From Aplysia californica (taxonomy: Eukaryota > Mollusca > Gastropoda > Aplysiida > Aplysiidae), in assembly GCF_000002075.1 (NCBI RefSeq), contig NW_004797301.1, positions 2,065,733 to 2,123,307 of the forward strand: a stretch of 57,575 bases of DNA, in the 5' to 3' direction. A program made the position numbers and the translations under genes. This document shows positions 56,620 to 57,575 of the stretch, piece after piece. The notes under the pieces are model-generated. The model was not told the DNA's origin. It worked only from the letters and a program-made list of their open reading frames with translations, and did no database searches. The stretch's first letter is position 1. Every line of letters starts with the position of its first letter.

Positions 56620-57575
56620 TTTAAAGTGTTAGTAAGTGTTTTACGGCATTTGCAACACAATAAGGTCAAATGAGCGCCAGAAGATTAGAAGTGTTACAAG
56701 AGAGTAACAAACATAAAAAAGGAGGGGAGATAAGGACGATCGATGTTTGATAGGAAAGAAGAAAATTAGTTTTAACCCTTCAAGCCCGAGCGCCATTTTT
56801 GTGCACTCCCTAATGGCCTAACCCAAGTCCCAGTCAATACAGCAGAATATGAGAAAAAGCAGCACAGACAGCACACATTCTCAAAAGTGATGCAGTATTT
56901 TTTGTTTTAGTAAGTGTTTTACGGCATTTGCGACACAATAAGGTCATATGAGCGCCAGAAGATTAGAAGTGTTACAAGAGAGTAACAAACATAAAAAAGG
57001 AGGGGAGATAAGGACGATCGATGTTTGATAGGAAAGAAGAAAATTAGTTTTAACCCTTCAAGCCCGAGCGCCATTTTTGTGCACTCCCTAATGGCCTAAC
57101 CCAAGTCCCAGCCAATACAGCAGAATATGAGAAAAAGCAGCACAGACAGCACACATTCTCAAAAGTGATGCAGTATTTCTGTTTTAGTAAGTGTTTTACG
57201 GCATTTGCAACACAATAAGGTCATATGAGCGCCAGAAGATTAGAAGTGTTACAAGAGAGTAACAAACATAAAAAAGGAGGGGATATACGGACGACAGATG
57301 TTTGATAGGAAAGAAGAATATTAGTTTTAACCCGTCCAGCCCAGCCATTTTTGTGCACACCCTGACCAAAGTCCCTTTCAGAAAAAGAGGCACACATTCT
57401 AAAAAGTGATGCAGTATCTTTAGTTTTAGTGTTTTACGGCATTTGCAACACAATAAGGTCAAATGAGCGCCAGAAGATTAGAGGCGTTACAAGAGAATAA
57501 CAAACATAAAAAAGAAGGAAGGGAAATAAGGACGACAGATGTTTGATAGGAAAGAAGAAAATTAGTTTTAACCCT
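56620..57575 (-). repeat. SINE-based tandem array, unit about 245-280 bp, four units
   Basis: Each unit begins with the SINE tail (GTGTTTTACGGCATTTGC), runs through body 2 with hairpin GTTACTCTCTTGTAAC, then TTTTAACCCTTCAAGCCCG and AAAAGTGATGCAGTAT. Units start near 56,626, 56,908, 57,182 and 57,420; the array continues past the window. Confidence 0.92.

Overview
The window is eukaryotic: host coding sequence is cut into short exons with GT-AG introns, and most of the rest is transposon debris and microsatellites. Codon use, tRNA-derived SINEs with a shared 3' tail, RTE-like LINE fragments and abundant MITEs suggest a marine invertebrate, most likely a mollusc (inference). No bacterial genes, rRNA genes or CRISPR arrays are present.

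The one clear host gene is ACTR5 (ARP5, the actin-related subunit of the INO80 chromatin remodeller), on the minus strand. Fourteen coding exons from 56,575 down to a stop codon at 29,197 join in perfect phase and encode the last 536 residues. The 5' exons lie beyond the right edge. The last six exons, with their introns and 3' UTR, occur twice: copy B (about 26.8-37.9 kb) is joined to the rest of the gene, and copy A (about 0.04-10.5 kb) is a downstream duplicate whose penultimate exon is truncated. Both duplicate blocks end on the right inside a (GA)n microsatellite.

Between the copies lie a 4.6-kb single-copy stretch (10.55-15.17 kb) with a THAP zinc-finger exon and a foldback transposon, then two tandem copies of a fossil Polinton/Maverick-like element (15.18-21.35 and 21.86-26.87 kb). 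The element has long terminal inverted repeats, protein-primed DNA polymerase B remnants, a phospholipase-A2-like and a zinc-binding remnant, a 38-bp satellite array and nested mariner, LINE and MITE insertions. The right end of a third copy is at the left edge of the window.

From 38 to 57.6 kb the introns of ACTR5 are packed with retroposons (at least four SINE bodies sharing one 3' tail, RTE-like LINE 3' ends) and DNA transposons with readable target duplications (two hAT, one piggyBac, several MITE families). Most notable are an ACTR5 intron (47,548-48,319) with both splice junctions tandemly copied into it, a covarying hairpin in the SINEs, MITE families sharing termini and a CANNTG-like target, and the duplication history around the Polinton fossil. 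All calls come from reading the sequence; no search was run.
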